Positions 12,473 through 25,921 of a DNA stretch of 64,000 nt are shown piece by piece. The DNA is from Toxotes chatareus (Eukaryota > Chordata > Actinopteri > Toxotidae), in contig CM028903.1 in NCBI GenBank assembly GCA_016801885.1, positions 15,979,035 to 16,043,034 of the forward strand. The letters are read 5' to 3'. Position 1 is the first letter of the stretch; every line of letters starts with the position of its first letter. The position numbers and the translations under genes are program-made. Below the pieces are notes generated by a model, which saw nothing but the letters and a program-made list of their open reading frames with translations, did no database searches and had not been told where the DNA came from.

Positions 12473-13002
12473 CTCTTTTCCAGCTGTTGGAGGTATTTTT
12501 TCAGCTCGTCTACGTTTTTATTGGCCTTTTGAAGTGCGTCACTCAGAACTTTCTCTCTCTCCTTGGTCCTCCTTTCCAGCTCTTCTCTCTGCCTCCTAAG
12601 TTTCTCTGCCTCTAAGTCTCCCAGCTCTCTTCTGAGTTCTTTCTCTTTTTCTTCACTGATTTTCTGATGCTCCTCTTCCATCTCCCTCCTCTCTCTTTCC
12701 TTTCTTTCCTCAAACTCCTCTTTCAGAACTCTCTCCGTGTCTCTGATCTTCTCTTCCAGCACATCTCTCACAATGATCTCTCTCTCTTCTGCATGTCTCT
12801 GCGCCTCCAGGTGAAGTGCCCTCTCCCACTCCAGCCTGCCCATCTCCAGTGCCTCTTGCTGGGCCTTCTCCCTCTGGGCGCTCTCTCTCTGTTCTTGGAG
12901 CTCAGTCTCCAACTGAGTCAGTCGTTTGTGGAGCTGATGGAACTCGTGGTAAATGAGGTAGCTTACACCACAGTATTGGCACACTGTCTCACTGTGCTCC
13001 AT
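12473..13002 (-). CDS. lekr1: lekr1 large coding exon: CxxC motif and long coiled coil
   Basis: The minus-strand acceptor TTTCCCCTCAG is followed at once by ATGGAG. The exon runs 530 bases to AAAAGAG|GTGAGG, giving 176 codons plus two bases (phase 2). It begins MEHSETVCQYCGVSYLIYHE, whose CxxC-GVSYL motif is the N-terminal hallmark I associate with LEKR1 proteins. From about residue 22 to the end it is almost entirely E, K, R, Q and L in heptad-like order (for example LEEKIRDTERVLKEEFEERK), a long uninterrupted coiled coil. The preceding exon ends in phase 0, so the ATG here is probably internal rather than the start. The protein's molecular role is poorly known; a structural or centrosomal/ciliary role is only suggested by the coiled coil and by the promoter X-box. 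No membrane segment or signal peptide is visible. Confidence 0.9.
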
Positions 13003-13041
13003 CTGAGGGGAAATTAAAAATACAATTTATTGTAATAACAT

Positions 13042-13110
13042 TACTACTACTACTACTACTACTACTTCTACTACTACTACTACTAATAATAATAATAATA
13101 ATAATAATAT
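13042..13110. repeat. compound (ACT)n-(AAT)n microsatellite
   Basis: About 35 bases of ACT repeats with one TTC interruption are followed by about 25 bases of AAT repeats. The tract begins about 40 bases upstream, in gene sense, of the lekr1 exon acceptor. Confidence 0.95.
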
Positions 13111-16100
13111 ATCAGTGTAGAAGTAGCTGCAGAAGTGTAACTTCAGTATCTTGAAATAGGTGGTTCAATCATTTTGGCATGAAACTTCACATATCTCTGT
13201 CTTTTAAGGTGACTTAAACTTAAAGCCCCTGAAACCCAGGTTTCAAAATCACATCCTTGGGTATTAGGATATGATTCTCCTAGTGAGTGACAGGCTACAA
13301 TTCAAGTTTGCTGAGTCAAACCTCCACTATAAGACGCCCTTGGCATCTTCCACAGCAACATATCACTTCAATGTAATTGAAGTTTGTAATATTATCAATT
13401 AAACCTGAGCTTGTCTTGCTATTACAAGCCAAAATGACTGATGTGAAAAAGGTTGGTTACATCCTCGTTGTTTTGACCGGTTGTACCTAAGAAGCTATTA
13501 TATAAATAACATGCAAACCACCAATGGCGACAAACAACCCAATGAAGGGTAAAGACATCGTGCTTATTGTTATGTTTGGAACAAAGCATTAGCTGCATGC
13601 AACAAAGTGCAAATGAGGGAGTATAGATTTGTAAAGAAATGCATCACAAATACATGTTCTGTACATCTTACCATTCTGATAAATCTGTGTACACGCCTTT
13701 GGCAAGCTCCAGCATTTAATGGTGTGACTATTCAAGAATTAAATATTTAATGTGTTCTAAATATTATTTATATAAACAAATTATATTATACCTGTGTAAG
13801 TATAATGAGTACTTAAATGTGTTGAATATTACATAAACAATGTATAAATAAATTCGATAAAAGCGTGCTTTTGATCAGGGAATGAAACTGAGGATGAAGA
13901 TGTGTGGTTTATTGAGTGGGGCCTTTAAGACTGAAGTATCACAACTGTCTATAAAAACATTTAGACTGGCAACTACAGGCCCCATTTCCATCAAAATCTG
14001 TTTCCTTTGCTGGTGTCAAAAAAATCTCTTTTTATCTGTCAGCAGTTAAGAGCAGAAGAACACGGATGCTCTAATCCCTACTTCAGATATTGTTTTTACT
14101 GCTGTCTGTTCCAAAAAACATCTCCTAAAATTATCTTCCTTTCTCCGTGTGTGTGTATTCTCTCCAAGCTGTTATCACTTCTTTCAGGCTTATGAGGGAT
14201 AAGATCACATCCCCCAAGCTTTCATCTGCATGATGATATGTGGCAGAGAGGCAGATGATATTTGTGTGACAGGCTGACAGCTCCCGTGTCAAAAAGCTCC
14301 AAATAGACTGCAACATGATGTAAACAAGGTGAAATAAACTTGCAAACAAAGCTGACATGCTTGGGAAGACAACAACTAATGGAATAGATCATTTGATTAC
14401 TGCTGTCAAAGCAGAGAGGTCACATGATTGCTCTCATCCATTTGGCCATCCACTTGTTTGATGGTGAGTAATAAAGCTTTTCTCCAGGGCCATATTCAGA
14501 CCACAATTTCCGTTTTCTAATGAGTGATCTTTTATACATGTACAGACATTCTGTGGATATTTGTGCTTAAAAATAAACTACCTCCGTTGTTTTGTTGACC
14601 CTGTGGCCTTTCTGTTTTTCCTCCAGGCTCACGGCACTGTGGACTGAGGGTAGTTGTGGTTTATGTGGAATTTTTGGTTGGATTCATCCTGTTTAGCTAA
14701 TCCTTTTGTGAGGATAAAAGAGAACAGTTGAAAGTGGAGGAAAGACAAATGGGTAACAATACACAAGGTCAAACCAACGGAGTTTACTGCCTCAGGATAA
14801 TTTAAATACTGTCAGATCCATTATATATATTCATCAGTTCAAATGAAAAATGTACATCCATCCATTGGGTGCAAGACAGCAAGAATCCTGAAATAAAACT
14901 ACTTTGTGATACTGAAATACAACATAATATACATTAAGAGACTAACAATAGCTAAAGACTTAAATCTATACTCAGATGATTTTCAAACAGTGTTTGAAAG
15001 TTTGTCTTTGTCTTGTCTTTGTGGTAATTTTCAAACAAACAGGTTAGAACAAATGATAAGAGCCTGAACATGAAAAGACAGAGAAAGACAAGTAGAAAGA
15101 CGAAGATCAAAAGAATGGCAGCCACCATTTGAAAGTCCCTTTCTTGAAAGACACTCAAATGGATTTATTTGAATGATCACCGTCCTTGTCGACCCTCTCT
15201 CACGCTCCCTCAGCCTCTCTTTTTTTCCCCCTTTTCTACAGTTAGAGAGAAGTCAGAAAGAATGACGGGGTGGTAAACAAGACAGACAGACAAAACACAT
15301 AGCATCACTTGAAAGTGATTTTGAAGAGACAAATGATTGACAGGTGACACTTAAGAAGCTAAAGCCTCTCTCTGTCTCTCTCTCTCACTGTCTCTCAGTC
15401 TCTCCATCTGCCACATCTAACTTCCTCTGTCTGTTCCCACCTATCACAGTGCCCTCTTGCTCTGTGTTAGCATCTTGTCTATCCATGTCAAGGTCAAGGT
15501 GCAGATTTTGTCTGCCTCATGTCTTTAGGACAGCAGGAGTCTGTCTTCTAGCAGCTACGACAGAAAGACAGAGAGACAGAAAGACAAACAAACACTTTAT
15601 AAAAGAGCACTGCACTCAAAGCAAATGCTAAGGTACAAGAGAAGGGGGCTGAGCACACTTGGATCCAGTACAAGTAATTAATAACAAGCCCGAAGGTATA
15701 CAGCCGTGCTAGCAGTTCAGTGATGATGTACTGAAGCATAGTGATGCTCTGAGCTAAATTCTAAGGTTAAAATGTTTAACACCAGTTAAACTGGCTGCTT
15801 TTTGTAATGATCACAATGATTTGCAATGATTTATGTGTGTATGTCCTGTGTTTGCAGCACTCCCCATGTATTTGGATGCTTGTATAACAAAACAAAGGTG
15901 TGGTCCTAATTTTCTCACTGTAAGGTGTTGGATTCCCTTGTGTTGGACATTTGCCCTGATGGAAGAAAAAAAACGGGACAGAGGGGGCAGAAAGGGGAGG
16001 ATGTGTATCAGTGTGGGTGGAGAAAAAGCTCCACAACACGACAATGTATGACATCGGTTGCCACAGAATGCACTCTGGAGAATATGTGCTATTATCTGTT

Positions 16101-19100
16101 TGCACTGTTAGTGTGTATGTGTGTGTGTGTGTGAGAAAGAGAGAGGGAGGGAGAGAAAGCAAGATTGTAAGTGCGTGCAATATTTGGGACTGGGGCTCAG
16201 GGGGTTTTGATGTTTACTGTGCAGATGTCCTTGTAGATCCTGCAGGCATAGATACAGTAAAAACTACTAAGTGTGCGTGTGACTGTGTTTGAAAGTGCTT
16301 ACGCATGTAAATTTGTGTGTGTGTGTGCGTGTAGGAGGGTGGGTGTGGTGGACGAGTTCTTCATGTGAGTGATGTAGTCATGAAGACAGACAACAAGGGG
16401 GTAATACACAATGTTAAAGTGACCTGAGGGCTGAATCGTGCCTCAGCTATGGTTTGACACACACACATGAAAACACACGCACACACAGAGGCAAGCTTTC
16501 TCACACTGACAAAACCCAGCACAAATGCTGTCTAAAGCGCACGGGGGTAGATGAAAGGCACAGACAGAAACACACACACACACACACAAGAACGCACAGA
16601 CTGACAAACAGACGCACATTAAAACCCACACAGATACAAGCACAAACATGCACATGGGTTAAAACAAAAGACACAGACGTAGACAGACATATAAAGGCAA
16701 ATTTACTCGCATAAGCATCTTCAGACAGACAGGAAGTGCACACAATCGTTCACTTTTCACACACACAGACTCACACACATACACACACACCCTGAGGGCA
16801 GAATGTCTGCGCCACCAGTCGGTTGTGTGTTCCCGTGACTGAGTTTGGCCCCGTGGGGAGACCCCTTGCCCTGGGCACTGACACGTTCACTTAGCACTCA
16901 AACCACAAAACTAACCCCTCCACACGCTCACATACACACAGACACACATACACACACGCATGCTTGCAAAAAACTACCTGAGAGGCGCAGGAGAGAAGAG
17001 AGAGGGCAGTCTGAATGAAACATGGAAGTGCTAGAAAAATAGAGAAAGAATGAGGGAGAGGAGGAAAAAGGTCTTGTTGTCCTTTCAGTGTTTCATGCCA
17101 GCAGCCAATTGATGCCTCTCTTCTACACACCAAAGCTCTTTGTCCTCAATTGCACACACCACTTCTAAGACTCCTCTTGTGTGTCTCTTATCGCTCTTTC
17201 ATTCTGTCTCTTGATTGACTCCATTAGCATGCTGGACTGTTGCCAAAAGCAGTTTAAAACATTAATTTCAAGACACATACAGCTCATACACACTCGCACC
17301 ACACTGGTTCAATTCATCCGGTAATGGTGATTCTATTATATATAGAGTTGATAAATATCTATTACAAATGAGCTTATTATAAAGTCAACATACTATATGT
17401 AACTATGCAAAACATGTAAAATGCATTAGGGTACGTCAGTGATGTAGCAGCCTACGTATCTCCTTGTTTCAATGTACATTCAATAACCACAGAGCACCAA
17501 CTTTGAATCATCCACCTCTTACTGTAACTGAACCTCCAGCATGTGTCTACACCTAACAGGTACCAAGACTGCTGTGTGTGTGTGTGTGTGTGTGTGTCTG
17601 TTCTGTCCTCCATGCTCCATCAATTAAACATGGGGCTATTACCTCTTCCTGAATGTGAAACATCCAGGAGGGGCGGAGTAGGAGCAGGTGGGGGTGGAGG
17701 GGTGGTGGGGCCGACAGGGTGGGGACATTTTGTGGGCGGTTGGTGTCTTGCCAAGATGAGAAACATAATTAATTTACATGGTACCTTTTTAACTGTCTGC
17801 ATGTGTGTCTGTGTGCAAATGTCTGCGCTTATTGTCTCATGTACTGTATGTCTCATGGAGGTGGACCACAATGCATAACCGCGATTTTCCCACTTTGACA
17901 ACTCCTCTCCTTTTACAATAACTTCTACACCACCTCTCATTGCCTCCTTAATCTTCCACTTCCTCATTGCATCCCTTCCTCCTCGTGTTTGCCCCCCCCC
18001 CCCCATCAGTCCTCCTCCTCCTCCTCTTCCTAAACAACTGTCCTTTTCCCCCCTCTCCACCTCCTCCTCATCTTCCTGCTCCTCACTCTCGTCCACCTCC
18101 GCCTCCACAGCTGCCGTGACCCATCTGCCTCGTCAAAACACCAGAAGTGGGTCACTGTCACGAACGCAGACAAGTTACACATACACATGCACACATGCAC
18201 TGTATACCCCCTATGTCCATACACACACATGCATTTCGTGACCAAAAACTGACCCAACAGGCATGCAACCACTTACATACAGACACTTTGACTATGCACA
18301 CACACACTGTAGCACGTATACAGTAAATGGCCTCACACACAAAAACACACAGTACTGAATTAGTTTTTGCAACAAAATCCCACCCCAATGTGACACACAA
18401 CATGTTTGTAGTATGTTACGATGTGTTGTTATGTTGCAGAAAATATTTTTATAGAGACTTGAGGAGGAGGTAATATTATGAGAACAGTTTCCTGATAACA
18501 GATACAAGCATTTAAGAGGCTTGTTTTCTGCATCAAACGGCTCCTCTCCTTTTTTCCTTTGTGTTGCTACTAATCCGTTTGGGAAGGACCACAGAAGCCT
18601 GGCCAAAATCTGACAAAAAATCGTTTGTCTCTTAATCTCATTTATCAGATAAGTATAAGGTCAAGGCTTTTAATGAAGGAGAGACAGTGTGCAGGCTGTA
18701 CACAGCAGGCATACACTGAGAACTGAAGGCAGCAGGCCACAACAGATCTTCACAAACAGACAGCCTAAATGATTTATTTTCTCTAATCCTCAGTACACGA
18801 AAAACCTGAATGCCCTTGTATCATTTTGGAAAGAAGAGAGTCTAGAAAAACTACAACCCACACTCAGAAATATTGTCCTATAGAAGCATATCTAAGTTTA
18901 CACTGAAATCTGTTTAGAGATGTTATGGAGGTCTACAAGGCACTTAGGCAATTTTTTTGGGTGCCTGGAGGATTAGAGGCATTAGGATTAGGTTTAATCA
19001 AGTGATATGATGATGGGCGGCGGATTTAGAGAGGAAAAAACAAAGGCAGGCGAGCAGCCTCGCATCGTACCTGGATCCTTCTGAAATCTTTCTCTTTCAA

Positions 19101-19454
19101 ATTCTCTCTCTCTCTCCAATCTAACAAATGCTCTCTCGTTTCTATCTGCTTAGCAGCCACTTCATCCTACTTCTCTCTCTCTCTGTCTGTGAAATCACAG
19201 ACACGATAGATCACGCAAGCATTTAAGAAGGGATTAAGCAGTTAAGGGACTTATCCACGTTTTTTTTCCCCCCTAATTTTCCTAAATTATTTTCTTTTTT
19301 GGACTGTGACAGTGCGTGAGAGCTTGTGGAGTGTGTGTGTGTTCTACGGAAAACATTGTCCAGCTGTGTGCTTGTCTTTGCGTGTCAAAACGAGAATGTT
19401 TTTGTGAGCTTTTGTCACTTTATGTGCGTGTGTGAACGTTTTGTTCTTGTGTTG

Positions 19455-19475
19455 TTGTTTTTTTTTTTTTTTTTT
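19455..19475. repeat. poly(T) tract
   Basis: A run of about 20 T residues in GT-rich DNA. No associated retro-element body was recognised. Confidence 0.8.
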
Positions 19476-20226
19476 TGCTCCTTTCTGCTTTTTTGTGCAT
19501 GAATATGCCTGGGTGCATGTGTGTACATAGTCGTGTATGTATGTCTGTGCTTGTGACTGTGTGTGTGATCGAGACGGTGCTTCGTGACTGTGGCTTTGTT
19601 GTTTTTTTGTGACGATAAAGACCCCCTGTGGTGCTCAGTGTAGCGAGAGCCAACTCTGAGATTCCACTCATCTGGACCCCATGGCGCACCACACATCACA
19701 TGACAAGTGTGTGCGTGTGTATTTATAAGCAAGTGCATGAGTGTAGATGTGGGCATGTGTGTGAATATTTGTGTGCATGTGTAACCTCCTTGACCACGGC
19801 ACAGTGTGCGTGTCTGTGTGAATGAATGTGTTTCTATGTCTGTTTATCTGGGTGTGTATGCATGTGTGTGTGTATGGAGGAGGGAAAAAGGAGGGGTAGT
19901 AGCGGTCACAAGGGATAGAGGGAAGTGCAAGAGGGGGGGCAGAGGCGTGCGAGTAGCAGGGAGGAGAGAAGGGAGGGGGGCAGACAGATCAGGGGCATAC
20001 TGTACTGTGGTGGATGAATCAAAGTGTGTTAGATGGTCAGTATCTGGGTTGTGTGTGTCTGTATGGAAGAGTAGCACAGAGGAATCCACAGTCAGTCACT
20101 CACACACACACACGTGTGCATGCAGACAGCAGATGCTGAAGTGATCAGCAACAGTCACAAGAAAGTCAGGACAAAGTCATCAGAACAGACAGCCATGTGT
20201 TGGACGGGGTGAGCTGGGGGATAGTT

Positions 20227-20530
20227 TAAAAAAAAAAAAAAAAAAAAAAAAGGAAATAAAGTGAGGGCTTGGAGGGGGGAATAAGCCAGGGTTGCATGTT
20301 TATCGCCTGACTTGCTGTCCTCCCTTTTGCATATCTTCTCTTTCCTTGCCTTCGCTTCCCTGTCTGCCTGGCCGCCCACCTCACTTGCTCCTTTGCGTGG
20401 AAGCAGGGAAAGGGCAGTGGCAGGGAAAGAATCACCTATGGCTGCCTCAACCGGCACTTGGCCACGCATCACATCACATCCAAACACAGGGCGAGGCACA
20501 GCACGGCATGGCACAGCACGGCACGGCACA
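20227..20530. repeat. poly(A) tract and GGCAC minisatellite
   Basis: About 24 A residues lie at 20227-20250. About 245 bases later, at 20495-20530, is a small tandem array of GGCACAGCAC/GGCACGGCAT-like units. A second patch of the same motif occurs near 22397-22420, where both are preceded by a CATCACA-like sequence. This suggests an old duplication. Confidence 0.7.
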
Positions 20531-21119
20531 CACAACAAACAACTAGCCTGAAGAGCAGGCTAGCAGGCAGAAGACTAGCTGGGCCTATTCGTTTTGTTCT
20601 GTGTGTGTAGGGGGTGTGGGTTTGGTTGTGTGGAAGTTCACTAATCAGTCTACGCATCTTAATGTATTTTCTTAAAGTTAGCTAATGCTCCAGAACGTAT
20701 TATCGACTGCATCTACTGCAGCAAGGTAGATTTATCATACCCCATGCTGGGGGCACTGGAAAGTCTTGTCTACCCACCAAGCGTAAGACAGAAAATTCAG
20801 TTATACCCCCACAGTTCAGAACAGGTGACCTGCAGCCAACTGCGCCAGCTGTTAGCAAGTTCAAACTTAGCCTAGTTAAGCGTTTACAAGGTGGAGATTT
20901 ATGCATCACTAAATTAAAACGGGTTGCACCGCACAAACTAGTTTTTGTAACTCGTTACTTGACATCTACACCCAGTAACAACCAAATTAAAGCACTGCAT
21001 AGCTGAACCAACTGACAAAACTAATGTTAGCTAATATATAACCTCTTCAGAGGGAATGTGAACTGGAAAGGTTTAAATTCCTTTTCAAAAAAATAACACC
21101 TCAATTTACAAGAGTCTTT

Positions 21120-21800
21120 TTTTTCATAGCTATGTGGACGACACACAATTTTACATACTGTAAGTGCCCGGCTAACAGAATGCCTTAACAAACTGGATGT
21201 GTGACAACTATCTGAAATGAAATGAGTTACTGGTGCTGCTTCTAAAAGAGACAGAATGCAAAGTGAATTCAAAACTCTGGCAAAGCAGACTAAACCTGAG
21301 GTAAAATGCCTGGGTGTCATCAAAGAAAATGATTTAAACCTCAGAAAACATATTGAATACATCAGTAAGATGGGATTTTTCCACCTAAGAAATGTTTCCA
21401 GACTCAGACAGATGCTGAGTTTGCAATGCTCTTATTACTGGATTACCAAAACAATCAGTGAACAGACTTCAGCTTATACAAACAGCAGCTGCCAGAGTCT
21501 TAGCAAAAACAAGCAAAAGAGAACACATCACACATATTTTAGCATCTTTACATCGGCTCTCTGTCTCTTTTGGAATTGATTTTAAAATTCCATAGCTAGT
21601 GTATACAGCTGTCAAAAGCTAAGCACTTCAGTCAACTGTCTCTCCCTCTACCCTCCCAGCCTTTGCCTTGCGTTAACAAACACTACAGCTGTGGTCTTAA
21701 TTGTATTTATATAATTCCACCCTCATTTATTGTATCTAATGCTGTTTGCCAGTGTTTTATTTATTTCAATTGTCTTATATATATATATATATGTGTGTGT
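21120..21800 (+). mobile_element. CR1/L2-type LINE fragment with YVDD motif, decayed
   Basis: The plus strand encodes a broken L2-like reverse transcriptase. SYVDDTQFYI at 21128 contains the catalytic Y-V-D-D. Then come NWMCDNYLK, EVKCLGVIKENDLNLRKHIE and GFFHLRNVSRLRQMLSL, and after a deletion that removes the LDYCN block, LQLIQTAAARVLAKTSKRE and ILASLHRLSVSFGIDFKI near 21540-21590. Several frameshifts and stops show that it is inactive. A short AT-rich 3' part with a TA-repeat follows to about 21790. The frame orientation opposes lekr1, in whose intron it lies. Confidence 0.9.
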
Positions 21801-22346
21801 ACTGCACATGCAATTATCACTTTAGCACTTTGATCCACATTATATGTAAGAAATGTGTTAAAAGTATTTTCACTTACTTACTTATTTCCTGTTTAAACTG
21901 TTGAGCAGTCATTACTAGCTTGTAAATTTTAATGATGCAACCTGATTAATGACCAATTTGAAACGAGCTATAGTACTTCCTGCTGCAGCTCTATACGCCC
22001 TTTTGCTGGAAATATAATGTTACAGCAGCTCTGCAACAGCTGATTGATAATATGTACAGAAGCTAGTTTGACTCTTCAGTTCCAGAAATTTGAACTGCTC
22101 TGAGCCCTGCCATTTTAAACCCAGACTGTTTATTTTACAGACTCCAGTACACCAATATACCACACCAACAACACAAGAGAAGCACTATATTATATTTTAA
22201 TGAATTCTCAGGGCCCAGGTTTGAAACACAGACTGAGTGCAGACATAAGGGGTGAAGGCAGGACAGCAGGGCAGCCAGTGCAAAAAAAAAAAAAAGGAGC
22301 CGGAGAGAGAAGGGGGAGTATAGGCTGTTACATTAATCAGAGTTAG

Positions 22347-23891
22347 CAGACAACACATGTGCTTCCGTTAGCCCCACTAGACCATGCATCACAACACTTG
22401 GCACGACATGGCACGGCACAGTAAGCCAAGAGAGGCCAGAGGAGGTAACGCTGCCTGAACTGCGTGTACGTGTCTGCATGCTTATCTGTGCATGTTCTAT
22501 GTTTCTGTTTCTATCCAGTTTGTGAATAAGACCATACCTTCTTAAATCTGATCCTACTTCTGTGTTCTTCATCTGCAGTTTAAACCAAGTAGAAATAGAC
22601 GACATTCTGTCTGAGAAGATGACAATCAGTGGAGCGAATCAAAATGCAACCTCATTTAACCTTCATGAGCAAGAGAAGACAAGTGCTACCGCCTGCAGTG
22701 TTTAACTCTGTGCTGAATCTAAGTACATTACGCAAAGAAGCACCAGACACTTATGAATCAGTAAAACAGGGAAGGTCTAACTCAGCTTGACTGTACAAAT
22801 AACTAAAGCCTTACGTCACCAAAGGCCACCTTCTGAGCGAGGCAGCATGTTAAAGTTAATATAATCTTTACAAGACCAACAAAACCTCATCTTTAAGTGG
22901 CTTGTTTTACGTTTCTGTTGCATCCATTTTCCCTCAATGTGCCTCAAATTCTACCTCAGTTATTAAGGTTTCCTAGAATTTCAGCAGCATCCACAAAACA
23001 AGACAGGACTAGCTGTATTCAGCTTTGAATATAAGGAAGTAGTGAAAGCAGAAACCATGATGGTAAGAAATGATAGTAGTCAATGAGATGATAGCGAAGA
23101 GTGGTAGTAAATGCAACAAAGCAAGTGTTTCCAGTTTTCAGAAAAGTGAGATTTGTACCCCTTGCTGAAAACACGAAATATCTTTGTGAATATCATGGAT
23201 AATGGTCCACTGAGGCTACTGTCAATGAGGAAATTCTTCCTCTTTTCATGGTGAATTTCTCTCAATATGACTGTTAAAGATCAGTAAAAATGTTGGATTT
23301 ATAAAGTTCTCATTTCTGAATGTTGTAGATACTTTTTTCTGCTTTCAAACTGGTAACCTGACCTTTGTTGACATGACATGTCACCAGTATGCAAATTATG
23401 TTTTTAAGTGAACGGTTTTGTATTCAGGGATAGAATGTGTCAACTAATGATTAATGTGTATCTTTCAAAAACAACTTCCACAGTGGCTGGCATGGAAACT
23501 GTTTCATAAACGCAACAGTGACCTTGTAATGACCTGTGGATTATCATGCAATATTGTCACTTTGTATTACCAGGCCCCAGACAACACCCGTGACAATATT
23601 GCACAATAATCCCCCCGCTGTCTCTCAGTCATTACTGCAGATCAGCATTCACCTGATGAAACCTCCCCCTCTCCCCCCATCTCTCTCTCTCTCTTAATCT
23701 CTCTCTCCCTCTCCCCCCAGATTTAAGAAAACAGACTGAAAATGGGCAGGAAAGGTAAGGGTGAAACAGGAAAAACAGCCAAAGAGGAGGAAGAAGGAGG
23801 AGGAAGAAGGAGGAGGAGGAGGAGGAGGGAGGAGGAGGATGGGAGCAAGTCTGAGATACACTGATTAGAGTGAACAGACAACACATGTGCT
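22347..23891. repeat. dispersed direct repeat around CAGACAACACATGTGCT
   Basis: An identical 17-mer occurs at 22347-22363 and 23875-23891. In both places it is preceded by a related sequence (AATCAGAGTTAG and GATTAGAGTGAA). The rest of the interval is unique or diverged. The coordinates given span both copies. Confidence 0.55.
23785..23838. repeat. GGA/GAA-rich purine tract
   Basis: About 54 bases of almost pure purine made of GGA and GAA triplets. It is a possible triplex-forming sequence and lies about 45 bases before the 23875 repeat copy. Confidence 0.9.
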
Positions 23892-24583
23892 ACCACTATT
23901 CAGCGACCTCCTGAGGTCTGAGGAGAAGGGAGGAACATGTCTGGTTCGAAACTATCCATTATTCAAGGCGGGGAAAACTGAAGGAATGAGAGAGAAAGAA
24001 AGTGAGACAGAAAAAGAAATAAGAGAAAAGGAGAGATGTGTAGCACGGTGTGGCTCAGTGGGACATGAGGCTTGTCTCTCCTTTCCTCTTTTCCTCTAGA
24101 AGACTTTGCCATGCTCACATTAAAAATAGATGGATGGAGGGAGGGAGAGAGAAAGAGGGAGAAGGAGAACAGTTGAGAGCCCTTGGTCAAAAGACACACA
24201 AAAAGACACAACAGAGGCTAGTCAAGACTTCGATTTACACTAAAACAGATAAACAGAAAGAGAAGTTGAAGAATCAAGCACAGCGGTCGTCATCAAAATG
24301 TCAAACTTTCAGTTGAAGAGAGAGAAAGCGCTCTCCAGTGAATGTTTCAGTGTCGCAACTTCAACAACTGAGCCCCCGGTGAGGTGTCCAAAAGAACACA
24401 CTGTACTACTGTGTATATTAGACTGCAGACGGCATGAAGACATCTCAACTTTCCATACACTGTTGCCCTACTGCCACAGGGACAGAACATTTTTACTCAG
24501 CTGGGTGGAGAATGTAGCACCATTTCTTACAAATGCAGCTGGAGCATTTTGCTGGAGACAAAATCAGACAGCTAATCAGAGAG

Positions 24584-24619
24584 GCAGAAGTGTACACATG
24601 AAAATGTGTACACTTCTGC
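24584..24619. repeat. perfect 16-bp inverted repeat with GAAA loop
   Basis: The left arm GCAGAAGTGTACACAT (24584-24599) and right arm ATGTGTACACTTCTGC (24604-24619) are exact reverse complements. They are separated by GAAA, a GNRA-type tetraloop when transcribed from the plus strand. Pairing could extend by one G-T wobble at the base. No polymerase III boxes or T-run terminator are visible next to it, so it is not called an RNA gene. Confidence 0.95.
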
Positions 24620-25759
24620 TATAACTCAAACTTAACCATCAAAAAAAAACAGGCCCGTACACAAACCTTAGTTTTTGTGCTGCATTCATTACATCCCATT
24701 TGATACAGATATTCTGAAAGTCAACTTGAAACACACAGATTTTTTTACATCCTCTCATCCGAAAAAGGTCTGACTGATGTAACATCATCTGAACAACAGA
24801 GAAGATTTATTTTTGTCACGCAGGGCTGAAGTGGTTTGATAAAAACGCGCAGAGGCAGTTTTGCAGTTTGGGTAACATTCAAACTTACAACATGTAATGA
24901 AGATGAGTGTAGGGCCTTGTCTCTTTTGTACCTGTCCTGTCAACATACAGAGGGCAGTGTGGTCACAGCATGGACTCTGATCACATCGGCAGGTCTGAAT
25001 CTGTAACCCCAGTAATCTTACATGAGGAACTCTGACTCTTACATTTACTACACAAGCAACAAAGTACGCAAGTCAGATGCGACTGCACGTCATTTAACTG
25101 TTTTACCTACGCTCAGTATAGTGCCTGAATGCATCTTGCATTCATAGACAGAGGACTAAAGCTGCTGCCACTCTACCAATGTGTAACTTTCGATTAGATT
25201 AGAACTCAATACAGTTTTACCTACGGTCCACACTTTTACAGACGGCAGTCAGCCAGGGAGCCAAACCAGTCAATCCTACAACCTACAGGCCCTACGGTGA
25301 CACATTCAGTGTCACTGCTCCATCAGCTGTTTAGCTAGAGCCACAAGCATCTCATATAGAAAGAGAAAGAGAGCGAGAGAGAGAGAGAGAAAGGAAAGAC
25401 AAAGGAAAAAGTACCACGTTGCTAAGAGTCTGGAGTAGGGATGGCAGCCCCAGGCTGAAACACACTATGATGTGAGCACCTCCTCAATTTTAAATGAAAC
25501 TAGAGTCAGACAGGTAGTGAATGCATGCCATGGCGTGCAGTGTGTGTGTACGTGTGCGGATGGAGGACAGCGGGTAAACACCAGCCTTTTTAAAGTACCA
25601 ATCCTTTCTCTATAATCTCCTGTTGTGTTGGTAACGTGTATGCCTAGTGTTTATGAAAGGAAACACAAAAAAGTTAAACAGCATTAAGGAGAGAGTTGGG
25701 TGCGTTTTTATGCTTGCACAATAACAGAAGGTGTCTTCATTATTGGTTTCTCTGGTCTT

Positions 25760-25764
<5 letters not shown>

Positions 25765-25808
<44 letters not shown>
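25765..25808. repeat. (TC)n microsatellite
   Basis: A pure TC run of about 44 bases in a wider pyrimidine-rich stretch. Confidence 0.97.
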
Positions 25809-25811
<3 letters not shown>

Positions 25812-25921
25812 GAAAACAAAACAGAAAATCTTTCACTTATCTCTGTTGCACACACAGTGGGTTGCCCTCTGTTCTCTCTTTGCCTCCCTTGCTCACCATT
25901 CACTCTCTAATTATCTCTGAT

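Noticed and set aside
17620..18108. 162-codon minus-strand frame
   Set aside because: Poly-Gly, poly-Glu and poly-Pro segments from simple-sequence DNA; no domain or splice context.
23943..24066. GGTTCGAA and GGCTCAGTGG resembling tRNA-type B and A boxes
   Set aside because: They are in the wrong order for a polymerase III promoter, and no tRNA fold or SINE body is present.
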